Shown piece after piece: positions 46,970 through 59,509 of a DNA stretch of 64,000 bases. The notes beneath the pieces were generated by a model. The model saw only the letters and a program-made list of their open reading frames with translations, was not told where the DNA came from and searched no databases. This DNA comes from Boswellia sacra (Eukaryota; Streptophyta; Magnoliopsida; Sapindales; Burseraceae). Within the stretch, counting starts at the first letter, position 1; each line of letters opens with the position of its first letter. Where the stretch lies: assembly GCA_013180625.2 (NCBI GenBank), contig SNVD02006886.1, positions 1 through 64,000 of the forward strand, read 5' to 3'. Position numbers and translations under genes: made by a program.

Positions 46970-49582
46970 TATTTATTTATTTTGCGGTATTGACTTGTCT
47001 ATATGTATGTGAAATTATAAAATTAATTAAGGCAGGAGAGAATTGTTGGGTTTGAAAATTTAGCATATTTAGAGGCTGAGAAAGCGTCTTAGTTATAAGC
47101 AAGTGTTAATGTTAAAAGATTCCAAGTCCACGCGTTATGTATTGCCTGGCATTCAGGTTTGCCGTTTTGATTTCACTCAGGACCTGGACCTCGACCTGGC
47201 CTTCTGTTTCTCTTTCTCAATATAATTATTAGTTGTTTTATTTCAACTTCAATCTTTCTTATATTTTCCACTTTTTCTGTTCCTTTTAATTATATATTGA
47301 TATAGAATGAAAAAAGAATAAAATGTTTTAGTTCATGTATTTATTTATTTTTCTTAATATAGGTCTTAAATCAAGATGTATTTTTAATTTATTTCTTTTT
47401 TACTATGATGAGTTTGGTGTAAATAAGAATCTCATAACTATTTTGCATGGCAGATATGGTTAATTTCATTTAAATAGAGAAAATTTTGAAAAATCACTAA
47501 ACGAAGGGAACAATTTGTAAAATGACTCCAGATATTAAAAAAATTCCATTATCATATAAATTGATAGACCGTTTGGTCTCTTTATTGTCGAATGCTAAAG
47601 ATTGACAATTTGAGAACTCAAAATGAATTATCAAGTTATTGAGAGTTAGAAACCAAAAGCTTAAAAAAAAAAAAAAAGTTGTCAATTGTTGTCGATTTGT
47701 TGAATGATGGTTATGATATCTAAAATTTTATAGCAAGTGATTATTTTTGAAATATTTCCAATAATTTTAATTATTTTCAGATTACCCCAATAAAATAAAA
47801 AAGAGTAGTTATTTTTTATTGTTGGTAGATTAAATTCTTGATATCCAAGAAAACAATGAGTATCCATTTATTAATTAGTCTCTAGATTCATCGGAATAGA
47901 TGAGTTATTTTTCTCACAATTCCCATATTCTAAACATTAATGAAAATTTATTGTTTTCCCTGTAAATATGTACAGTTTTATCAATATATCTTTATCTTTA
48001 ACCCTTATCGTAACTTTGATAATAAATTAATTATTAAGTTATCACCTCGTTCTCATGTCAATGCAAGTTACTTGACGTGTTGAGATACAAAAAATTGAGA
48101 TTATAAGATGAAGATTGCAATATTTATTATTCATTTATTGATTTCAATATTTAAGACACCAAGTTCAAAGCCATTGTTTTTGTTTTTTTTTAATAATTTT
48201 ATTAACCTTTCACGGATATACAAACGGATTCCATGGATTAAGTTCTAATTGGTAGCCTCCCGCTGATAATAATTTTGACCATATGCAAACTAGCAACAAT
48301 ATGTATGAAAATTATAGAAATTATAGTTTAGATCTTACAAGCTAAGTACCAATTTAATTGCTAGACACCTTTAAGATATGTAATTGAATTAATTTGATTG
48401 GATTGTCAAAAATTAATTCAAGTATTAGAAATTAAATGCTATACTGAGTCAATTAATAAAATTGCTAAGTTTTGTTATATCAAAACCCAATTAATGGATA
48501 GTTTTAACCTCAAATAATGTGTACACTCATTGTTACAATAATTAATTTATCTTGAAAATATTTTTTGTTACAATATTTGTTGACTATAGCAACATAACTT
48601 ATACAATATTTTAAGCGTATATACTTTGATATGATATAACATATTGAATATAATTTGATATTGTTATAAATTATTGAAATAAATTATAAAATATGGATCC
48701 TCTTGCCTTGTCACTCTAAGGTCATATGGTAAGAAAATAAATATTGTAAGCAGTTAATATTACCTTATCACTTAGAGAAATCAAATTCATTACTAAGGAA
48801 CTAATTCCTAAAAATGAAAAGTTAGTAATAAATACATATTATTTTTAAATAAGTAATCCGAGCGTTTACAACCAATTTCCACGTAATCTTTACCAACTTG
48901 AGTTGTCAAATTTTTACTAAAGGAATAAAAAATAAAAATATAGTTATCTACCAAAAAAGATTTTTCCAACTAGGATTTATATCAATCAATCGCTAAAGTT
49001 CAATAAAAAAAAAAAAAAAAACCTGTTCATGATTTTACTAGTTCTCTGATATTCCATTTTTGCCATTTCTCATAGTTTCAGGACTCGCGAATCGTTCAAA
49101 TTATTAGTGGAAATAACAAAAAATTTCATAGAAAGGTGTTAAATGTAACCAAACTAAATTTATATACAACATAACTAGACAAGATTGAAAAACTATCAAA
49201 AAATATTTTAGGGGAAGATTGACTGGTGATCAAGTCAACAGACATTGGAACAATGGAGCAAAGTATGCAAATTGATCTTCCACCAATCAATAAGGATGAT
49301 GGTCTGCATTAAATAAAAATTAATAACTACATGCATTACACAAGAAATCTGAATTTCATTGCCCATGTAAAGAGTGAAAATTGGCAGCTAAATCATAATT
49401 ATGTAAAACTTCAGAAAATTTTTGGTACTGCCATAATTTAAATATTTTTTGACATGGGAGCTTGTCAGAGGACGGAAAAGCTAAGTTCGATAGAATTGCC
49501 TGGGTTGTAATAATCCCTTATAATACATACAAACAGTTGGTCATAGTAATAATTTGAAACTTTTAGAGCTTGGCAACGCCAT
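46970..49582. other. AT-rich intergenic DNA
   Basis: No gene or structured repeat was recognised. Short ORFs are within chance for this composition. Confidence 0.5.
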
Positions 49583-52336
49583 TCATGAATGCCTGCGTCT
49601 TTTAGAACCGTCCTCGATAAAATACTCCCAGTTACTGTGATCAAGGTTGCCCAAGTCATCTAGTTCTGCAATGGCTAGTAAGTATTGGGTGAGTTTAACG
49701 AGCTCCTGATCGCTGTCTCGATTCGCATGAGCCTTCCGATATGGCCTGATTGTCAAACCATTTTGTGGGTTTAACACAAAATTTCTTCGTAGATCATCAA
49801 ACATTATGGTGTTTTTGGAACTGTAAAACTGCAAACAGAACAAAACGATGAAAATTTTCTAATTCTATAAAGCTTCCAAAGTAAACGATAAACTATTTTA
49901 AGGACAAATGTTTTTGTTACTCTTCCACCAATAATTGTCCTAAATTATAAGTTTATGCAATCATAGCTATGCAATAGGAAATACCGAAAAGACAAAAAAA
50001 TTTCAACGAGTCGAACTGCCCCTCTAAAATACTAGTAATATTAGCAAGCTGAGGTATATCAAATATAACTTTATATAGTATACCTCAGGAAACTGGGCCC
50101 AAATCAAGCCAAGTGGCTTGCAATCAAAAATACCACGAGAATCTGATTGAACTGTGATCATAGCTAAATGGTCTAGAAGCGCTGTGATTTTGTAGTTTGG
50201 ATTATTAAGAACCCCAAGCTCTCCCATCTTCAACTCAACCCACTTCATGCTGCAGAAATGCAAAATATATAAACTTCAACAAGAGGCTTTCATACACCCA
50301 GTTTCCAGAGTTAAATTATAAACACACACAACTAGAGAACCGTTTATGCTCAATGCAAATAGCTGTAATTTGGCAATAGTTTTATGCCTACAAAGAGCTG
50401 TAAAATTTATGAAAATGATCCCTAAACAACGAAAAGTGAAGAAATAATACAAAAAAAAATGCTAAAAACTCTTAGACAGATGGACTCCAGCTCTTTCAAT
50501 AACATTATCTCATCTCATAAAAGTATAGGAAGAAGAGATCAGTGAAAACATGACCTGGTTGCAGACCATATCATGATATCATACTCTGCATAGGCAGCTG
50601 TGAGAAACTCATGAAGATCTACATAATAAGACACCAAAGTTAAACTGTCAGCGGCACATACAAAGAATCAAGGTAAGTAGCCAGCTAGATCTTACAAGGT
50701 CGCATAAGTTGAAGTGGATTCTCTGCTGGAGACCGGTGATCAAACAAAGTATAATCAATATCCAAAACAAGCAGCTTCTTTCCTTCACGGCATGGAGTTC
50801 TAAGTTTAATCTACAATAATGCATGTAAGAATGAGGTCACTGAGCAGCGCAATGGATAACATGTCAAACCAAAGCAATTTACTCCACAAAATTTCATTTA
50901 TGTACAATTAGTTAGTGCAATCTAGATATCCTACTGCAAAATGTGTGAAAATCATCAAACAAAATAATAGCTCAAATAGCTAAAATTTCTGTATACACAT
51001 GATAACAGCAAGCCTGTCCAATAGTCAGATCTGTCTCCACACGATTGTAATAATCACATTAAAAGAGCACATTGTCTTTTTCCATGCTAAAAGAAAAAGG
51101 AAAGAAGATACTTAACCTGGTGTTACTTTTAAACGAAAATCAGTCAGCCCCATGAAAGTAAAAACAATTATAAGCTACTTTCATCAATTCTTGAAGAAAT
51201 CTTTTATAATGTATAAAATGTTATAACTAGAACTTTATAATTAAATAGAACTTAAAAAAAAAAATAGAAAACCAGTCGGGAGAGAGAGGGAGAGAGAAAG
51301 GTAATAATATAATGTGTTACCAACTATACTCATCTGACTCAACATTAACAACAGTATTTCTGTTATAATGCTCTATTTATCAAATTCCACAGTAGTAAAT
51401 ACTCCATTACATATAAATTCAATATCTGCACAATGCAACACATGCAAGTGATCTAGTTAAATTGTCCATTCCATCACCGATATCCCACAGAGAAACATCT
51501 TTTGATATTTACTTTATAGATTGAATAGCATACACATCATAATCAATCTCATTTAACTTAAACATTATAAAATTAAAAAAATAATAATAATAATGGGCAA
51601 TGTGCCCATCGGTTAATTTCCTGATGATTTCTCTTCAGTTCTTAACACAATTCCTCAATAAATATTTGTTATATCTGCATCTACGTCAATTACAACAGTC
51701 TCAGTCAAATATTTCATATATTCTTTTACAAAGCGAAAGATGAGCGCAACTGACCTTGTATTGATTGATTCGTCTCCTCAATTTCTGCTTATTAACCTCT
51801 TTATCCTTAATGTCAACAGCTTCTTCTTGTGCAAGTTCAAAATCATCAATAACTTCAGGAGATTCCACTGGGTCCACAATTATTTCATCTTCGACCGTAC
51901 TGGAAATTTAGTTGAACTTAAAATCAATAAAAATGGAAAATTAAGAAAATAAAATATGATAGCCCAAATTTCAACATCTAGATGAACTACTTAAAAACAA
52001 ACTTCAAAGAGTTCAACAAATTTTCTGACAACTTTGTTAGATAACTGGACTTTGTTTTTTAAGCATGACGATAAAATATAACTTAATGTCAGTCATTTAC
52101 CTATTTTACGTTGCTTTTATTTTATTTCAACTTAACGCTCATTATTCAACACTTTTATCTAAATGAAAAATGTTAATGTCCTTGGATTTTATTAAATAAA
52201 AATGTCTCAACATGTTACAATTCTTGTTCCCAAATATCCCTATAATATTTATCTATTTATTTTTTCACTTGAATTCTTCAACATCAAAACAGGTTCTTGT
52301 TATCAATCTCTACCTAGCAGGTGCAATAAGCTTCTT

Positions 52337-52388
<52 letters not shown>

Positions 52389-53303
52389 ATCACATATAAA
52401 TAAAAGTTAATTTCATAAGAATATAAAGAAAGGGAAGGGACACCTTATTATGATAATAAGCGAGGGATCCTTTTATCAAATGTTGATCCTTCTATCCTTA
52501 TAAACAATTGTTTTGATATAGAGGTTATGTCTCTGACGTACAATCTCTACCATTTCAAGCAATGATCCCACAATTGAGAAACTAGTTTAGGTAGTAAGTC
52601 CCAATATCAATTTTTCTAGGATCCATGCATTTTTTATTATTATTCCATTTGACTAATGGAACCTCATGGTTTTTTTTCTTTTTTTTTTAAATTGCTATAC
52701 GTACATATACTTTTTCCTTTTAATAAATTTGCTAATTGCCTTCCCCAAACCAGCCCCTTTCCCACAAAATAGACAAATATGAAAAGAAAATGTAGCTTCT
52801 ATGAGAAGTAACTTTTTCTCTTTGACTTATTCAAGGTAATTTTGAACTGAATTCCACACGCATGTACTATTGTCTAAAATAGACAATCCAATTGAGAATT
52901 GCTCCTAAAATTTTGCTTGTAGCATATCCTATGCCTGGTTTTATTCAAAACCCTGTTAACTTCTTCCAATTCAGAACCCTGCTTATGGCATATCCTATGA
53001 CAATCACCTTGAGATATTAAGAAATAGTGGTGACAATATAATCATCATAGCAATAATGCTAATAAAATGTTGTCATAGGATTTACGAGAGTAAATATATA
53101 GTTATCACAAGATATAATGGTGATAAAAGATAAAATCCCAGTACTATCTTTTGACTACAAGGACAGAGATAAAGGATGATAATCTAGCAAGGGATTATAA
53201 TCATCTACTAAATTATGGAATTTAAATGAAAGATTATATGATCATAATGAATAATAGAATTATGAATACAAGAATCTCGAGTAATAATCAAACAAATGTT
53301 TCA

Positions 53304-53352
<49 letters not shown>

Positions 53353-54880
53353 AACTCAAATAATTTCAAACAAGGAAAATTGTTGTCTTAAACCAGAAAT
53401 CTTGTGGGGTTTTTATTTGATAGCAGTAATGAGCTTGCTTCAGTATTGGCTTCAATAAGGGATAAGGTTCATTTCTCTATCAGCCTAAATCACTTAAATG
53501 AGCTAAATTATGGCAAAGGAAGCTTACTCTTGGATGTTTAATCAACCAAGCCTTACCAAAAACTTTTTACCTTCCACACTATAGCTCACAAACAAAACCC
53601 TCTTGGGCCCCATTCTTAATCTATGCTAACCCACTTATGATAGGTTGATCTTGGACTTTTACACATAACAATGCTACGATCCATTTTGAGGCTATTGATC
53701 AAAAGTTCTCATTCGCACACCATCCAAAGATGTAGCTTTTTATGCATAGAGGCACTAATTGGGGTTTGATGATGATAGAAATAAAAGATGCAACGTCAGC
53801 ACACAAACAAAGAGCTATTACTTGGTTTTTCCTATAGGTCATATCCAACGGCAAAGGCAAGCATATAATTAAAAATGATATGATATTATTGAGGAAAAGG
53901 TGACAACAACATGCGTAAACAAATTCCTCTCAAACGCTAACACTAATCCTCACTCAAGACTCTCTCTAAAGAAATCCCCGTATTGACACTAATGCGCAAG
54001 ATATAATACCAAAGGGTGATCATATCCAATCAATACAAGGGGCCCTCAAAGCTCCAACCTACTAAAACAAAGCCAAAGAAGCCCCAAGCCGGCTAATTAC
54101 ATGAAAGATTTCATATTTAGCATCAGAGTCCATGCGAAACCTAAAGTCGAAAAATTAATAATTTTCTCTTAAATCACAACTAAAAATATCTTTTTTTAAC
54201 AATCAATTGTTCTCTATATAGTGGCCGACTCAACTTGAATATAAAGAAATGATACCAAACCCATAAGATCCCACCCTTGAGCACTTCAGTAATTGGACTC
54301 AAGATGGCACGAGTTTATTTTAAGCTGATAATGCTAGAATGCAGCAAAGTTACTACAACTGTTACAAATAACAAATAAGAAATAAAAACAAAAATTTTCT
54401 TTTAATTTTTTTTTCTTCATAACCCATTTCAATAAAAGTCCTAATTGATAAAAATAAAAGATAATGATAATAAAAAACCCTTGTATGCACAATTTCCTCA
54501 CTCAAAAAAAAAAAAATCATAATCATCAATAACAACAAAAACCAAATAACCCATTTAAGCAAGGAGGAAGAGGGATGCGAAGCTACAAACCCAATCATGG
54601 TCATCTTGACGGTGGACTTGAGGGGAAGTTGAGAGACCAAGACAGAGTCATCGGCCAATTTGTTTCCGATTTTCGGGTAGAGAAGCTTCTGTCTCTTGGG
54701 CAAAACGTTGGTGACTTCGCAGATTCGGCGTTTCAATTCGGCAACAGAGTCGTCGCCGCAGACTCGGACGGTGTACTCTTTGCCGCTCCACTTGACAGTG
54801 AGAGTGAGTTCTTCTTCTGATAAAGAGGAGGTCGAAGCAGAGGTTGTAGAAGCCGATGCCGATGACGATGAAGAAGCCAT
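49583..54880 (-). CDS. UBLCP1: Ubiquitin-like-domain CTD phosphatase 1 (proteasome phosphatase), 341 aa
   Basis: Six exons: 54880-54591, 51899-51755, 50810-50696, 50618-50555, 50249-50084 and 49828-49583. All have GT-AG borders and phases giving 341 residues. UBLCP1 is a nuclear HAD-family phosphatase. Its ubiquitin-like domain docks on the 26S proteasome regulatory particle, and it dephosphorylates proteasome subunits, with RNA polymerase II CTD peptides as in vitro substrates. Residues 1-23 are a Ser-rich leader, about 24-98 the ubiquitin-like domain ([14 protein letters not shown] ... [13 protein letters not shown]), then an acidic linker. The DxDxT nucleophile motif DIDYT lies at 162-166. 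It is followed by IMIWSAT (motif II) and FDDLRRNF with the C-terminal acidic pair. The tail KRRRHS is a likely nuclear signal. Length matches plant orthologues and no defects were found. The 2.7-kb first intron is the largest. Confidence 0.95.
52336..52384. repeat. (TA)n(GA)n compound microsatellite
   Basis: About nine TA units pass directly into about fifteen GA units, within the first intron of the UBLCP1 gene. Confidence 0.95.
53306..53348. repeat. (TA)n microsatellite
   Basis: About 21 TA units within the first intron of the UBLCP1 gene. Confidence 0.95.
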
Positions 54881-55080
54881 CTTGAGGTTGGGAAAGTGAG
54901 TGAAAGAGTGAGTGAGCTCTGGCAGGCTGCGTCTCCGTTGCTCTGTTTTGTTTATGTTTGCTTGTTTGTCTAACGCACGCTCGCTAGTTGCTTAGAGTTA
55001 ACCAAGATTCGACTCTCGAGTTCGAGACTTGGGTCCTCGTACCGTGTTCTGGGAGAAGTCTACGCTCTACAATATTCTCA
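54881..55080 (-). promoter_or_regulatory. 5' UTR and proximal promoter of UBLCP1
   Basis: GC-richer and CT-rich on the minus strand compared with the AT-rich DNA beyond 55080. The transcription start and TATA box cannot be set. Confidence 0.35.
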
Positions 55081-56858
55081 TGTACTGTTACTGGTCAAAT
55101 TTACGTTAATGTATATTACATAATAAAACTTCAATAAAATAAAATAGTACTGGTCTTATATATAAAGGTTATTTATTGATCGATGGGTGAATAATTTATT
55201 GATTTATTAATAAGTAAGTAATTATTAATTTAAGAAGATTTTTATTTTTTAAATGTTAATATTATATTCTTTTATCAAAATTTATATATATGTTATAAAT
55301 AATAACGTTTTATCAAATATTTCTTTAGAAGAGATCATCTAAGTAAATATAACTTTAAATAACTATTTACTATAATAAAATATATGTGTGTGTATGTACG
55401 TGTGAGTAAGTGTGCGTGTAAAAAATTAAGAATGAGTTTGAGTTCAATTAAGTTTAGATAAGATGAAAAAACAAAAAAAAAAAATGTTATGTGTATATTT
55501 TGGAAAAGAAGATAATTAAGAAACTAGAAGTTGTTAAAAAAATATTGACTTTATGGATTTTCTATGTTATTTATTTTATTGTTTCAATCAATCGTTAATT
55601 TATATTTTTATTGAGCTTTAAAAGATTTGAAAAAATATATATATTATCTTATGCATATAGCAAATTTATTAATTTAGTATATTGATCCGAGTTGGAATCA
55701 TAATATTTTATTATTTAAATGAGGTTATTATTTTAAAGAACATTCATTTATCAAGCAATAAAGAAATGCAAAAACTAACTAAATTTAATGGTGGATTATA
55801 AAAATATATCAAATATTAAAAAATTACATATTATAACATATCCGGTGGTTCTACATAGTGTTTGATATAGTATCTAACAACATCTAAAATTGTTCGACAA
55901 TTGTCGACGATATCCAACCGTTTGCCATAAGTGTTAAGTGTGAGAGAGGTTGTGATATGTATATTTCCAAAGACTGATATATTTATTAAAGACTCCCTCT
56001 AATTTGATTCATTTTCATGCAAAAGATATAAAAAGATGAACTAGATTAAAAAGATTGTTAAAAAATAACTCGTATTTTTAAAATCTAAATATCATGAACT
56101 TAGTTTTATAAAACGAAAAATTGTGAGGGTTTTTTTTCTATTATAATATAATATTAACGCTTGACACATTAAATGACCTTATCGTTGTTGACTGTTAGTC
56201 TCCGGCCAAAAAATTAAAAAAAAATTGCTACAAATTGTCAATTTATCGAATAAAATCATGATATTTTATATTTGTTTATGTATTTTGAATTTTTTTTCAA
56301 ATTTTGAAAGGAATATATGGTTGATTTTAATTTTTTTTTAATTTTAAAAATAATTTGTGGTTGATATTAATTTAAATATATTGAAAAATGTGTATTTTAA
56401 AAAAACAGTATTTTGAGAATTTTAACAAACAAAGCCAATTTCAAAGTTTGGATATTTTTAAATGGACCCTTAGTTTTAGTTACATTTTGCAATTCTTTCT
56501 TATATATATGTCAGCAAGATAAATTTTTCTTTACATCTTAGTTATAGATATTCAAAGTTTAATTCTTATGTTTAATAGATATTATTTATTCTAAATTTAT
56601 TAATACTATTAAATATAAGTATCAAATTTTAAATTTTAGAAATTATTGAATCTAAATTTATTTGACTTAATCTTTTAAAGGTGCTATTGTAAATATTCCA
56701 AGCAAATAATAACATAGAGTAGCATTTTTTTGTTAACACCTATGAAGGGACCATTAGCAACGGGCTTGTAAACTTAATTGGAGAACCCATTATATAAAGA
56801 ATAATGTTATATCTATGATCTATTTATAATTAGCTTTTTATACAACTAACTTGAATTA
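55081..56858. other. AT-rich intergenic DNA
   Basis: No gene or repeat was recognised. Confidence 0.5.
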
Positions 56859-57815
56859 GAGTGCATTTGGGATTGCTGTTGTATAACAATTTTTGGATTA
56901 TGCTACTAGCTATAGCTATTTTGGTATTCCATAATCACTTTAAAAACTGATTATCTAGGAAACTATTACTTGGAGAATCATTTTTTTATTAAATTGTAAA
57001 AGCGAGTAGGAGGTAATTTTTGATAATCAGATTTTGAAAAGCTCAAACATGGATAGGCCAAAATACCAAAATTGTCATTATGATTTAATATAAATCCAAA
57101 AATACCTTTATACACTGAAAATCTAAAATTAAGTAATTAGTTGATAAATTATAAATTAAATATAATTTTAATCTTTTTATAATATAATTTTATAAAAATT
57201 AAAAATAGTCCTGGAGTTGCAGCCGATTCTAGCCATTGTTCACTATTTCCAACCGCCGACGAGTGGTATAACACCTCAACCTCCATGAGCATCGCCGGAA
57301 GCCACTCTTCTTTGATCTGTTAATGTTTCTATCATTAACGATCGGAATAAACAAGATCAAACGATTAAATTTTTGAGCTCAATGTTGACAACGATTGTTT
57401 CCTCGATGACTTTATTATTATTATTTTTTACCTTTTTAATTTCTTATTATTAAAAATAATAAATAATCATATGTATTTATTAAATATTATAATTTTAAAT
57501 TTACATAATAAATTTATGAATATAAATTTAATTTTTATTTATTTTATAATAATTTATTATTTATTTTTAATATTATATAAATTTTAATTTTAATAATATT
57601 TTTAAAAAAATGTATACCTTTGTATTTTTACTAAAAATTAGCTTTTGAAAATCGAGTTTATCAAATACATATTCATAGCTTTTGAATAGCACAATAATTT
57701 GAAAAGCTAATTTATCAAACACCAAAAACTTTTTGAAATAGCATAGCTAACTGTAAAATTTTATTGCAACACTTTTCTGTACTAATTTCCATAGCATAAT
57801 AGTCCCAAATACACC
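56859..57815. mobile_element. Probable non-autonomous TIR element
   Basis: The left end GTGCATTTGGGATT and the right end read in reverse, GTGTATTTGGGACT, match at 12 of 14 bases. Subterminal TAGCTATAGCTATTTTGG is mirrored by TTAGCTATGCTATTTCAA. The interior is non-coding and AT-rich, with a GC-richer patch at about 57210-57310. Target duplications are not resolved, so the superfamily is open. Confidence 0.45.
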
Positions 57816-59365
57816 CCCGGTTGGCAAAGTATTACTACATGAGTAAAAATGAAAAATAAATAAAGTAGGTTAAATGACATAACATGGTAATTACTCATAA
57901 GTAATATTTTGTTAACTCATATTAAAGAATTGGTTGTAGATGTATTCACATATAAATGAAAGTCATTAAAAAAAAAGTAACTTATGCATACTATATTTTA
58001 TACAACTAATATTTCGTAATGAACAAAATTTCTATTTGTAAATAACGTTATTTGAAAGCAAATGGTACTACCTTCAAATAAATTATAGAGTGACTGGTGG
58101 GATTTAGATTTATATACATGGAATGGATCATTTAACGCAAATTTTTTATATAATTTATTAACACGAATTTCTAGTTCTTGATCTCATCAAATTCAATTAT
58201 TAGAATTGAAAGTAAAAAAGTTATATTTAATGTTACCAATTAATCAGCCTTCCTAATCATTGAATTTTATAAACCAATGACTATAAATTTATGTCAAAAG
58301 ACTTATTCCCATGTATATAATTTTGGAATCTCATATAGTTTGTTATTTAGTAAATATTTGTTATTAACATTAGTCATTTACAAGTTTTTTTTCATAAAAC
58401 TCATATTTTGACATGATTTAATTAAATAACTAAATCAATAAAGAACTTTAAAAATTAAATTAAATTAATTGAGATTGATGATACGATAATATGATAATAT
58501 GTAACATGAGTTTATGGGAATATCTGTACAAAGTATTATTTCTCTAACATTTTTATTAACTTTTTTTTTTATTTGGTTTTTAAAAGAGTGATGTTATTTG
58601 CCTCGGACTATTGAACTAAAGAAGCCTAATTTTTTAATTACAAATTTATCCTTAATTTAATTTACTTAAAAACCAATATCTATATGGAAATTAATAGTTT
58701 ATATGTTATCCTATTTTACTTTCTTCATAAATCTTTCACAATTAAATACTTTAAGCCATAAATAATCCATTTATAATTTAGAAAAATTGAAAGTTACTTG
58801 GATCTTTTTAACTACCCCATTTTCATTATAATAGTATCTGTATTTAGATATGTGTTGCGTTCTTCCTCCGAAATGAGGGAACAAACTCTTTTTTACAAAA
58901 AGAATATATAACTTGTATGGACTTGATTTGCATGAATTTAAAATTAAAATACATCTAAAATATTATGAAATTTTTGGATGGATTTTGATTACTCTTAGAT
59001 TGATAGATATAAACTCTAATTTTTCAATCTGAACTTAAAACCTATTCATAGTGAAAAAGACACATTGCAAAATAATTAGAAAAAAGATAAGGATAACATA
59101 TCTTTAAAAAAAATTTGTGTTTTTATTTAAAGAAGAAAAACAAAGTAAAAATAAAGAGTAATATATCCATGGGTGTTAAAACAAAAATAGTTTAGGAAGA
59201 ATAATTATTAAGTAAAGAATAATATTGGACTGAGATGGGGCGTTATTAGGAATAATTTTCTTTTTTAAAATTTAATTGGTCCATAATTGGAAGTGGGATG
59301 TGTTTAACTCAATAGTGATTAGTGAGGTAAATAGTAGTATCATTTTTCAAATAGCGAATTTAATG
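57816..59365. other. AT-rich intergenic DNA
   Basis: No gene or structured repeat was recognised. Confidence 0.5.
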
Positions 59366-59369
59366 TTGT

Positions 59370-59509
59370 TGGGCCTGGAAAAGCCCATAGGTTTCTGGGC
59401 TTCCTGCACCCAGTAGCCCATCTGAGCACTCTTCCTTTTTAAAAGCAATGGCACAGTCTCAGTCACAGTTGCATACTCCGAATCTCTGATCAGTTAACGG
59501 CTAGGGTTT
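59370..59509 (+). promoter_or_regulatory. Promoter with four site II motifs and a telo-box
   Basis: Within 51 bp are TGGGCC (59370-59375), AGCCCA (59382-59387), TGGGCT (59396-59401) and AGCCCA (59415-59420). The telo-box TAGGGTTT lies at 59502-59509. In plants this pair is known from promoters of ribosomal-protein, snoRNA and other growth-linked genes. The spacing, with site II upstream and telo-box near the start, fits an active promoter reading rightwards. Confidence 0.6.

Noticed and set aside
53306..53348. Long (TA)n run as a possible hairpin or replication feature
   Set aside because: A simple microsatellite. Any AT repeat is self-complementary and there is no other supporting signal.
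54575..54899. Plus-strand ORFs over the first UBLCP1 exon
   Set aside because: They are antisense shadows of the ubiquitin-like domain, which is in the other strand with clear homology.
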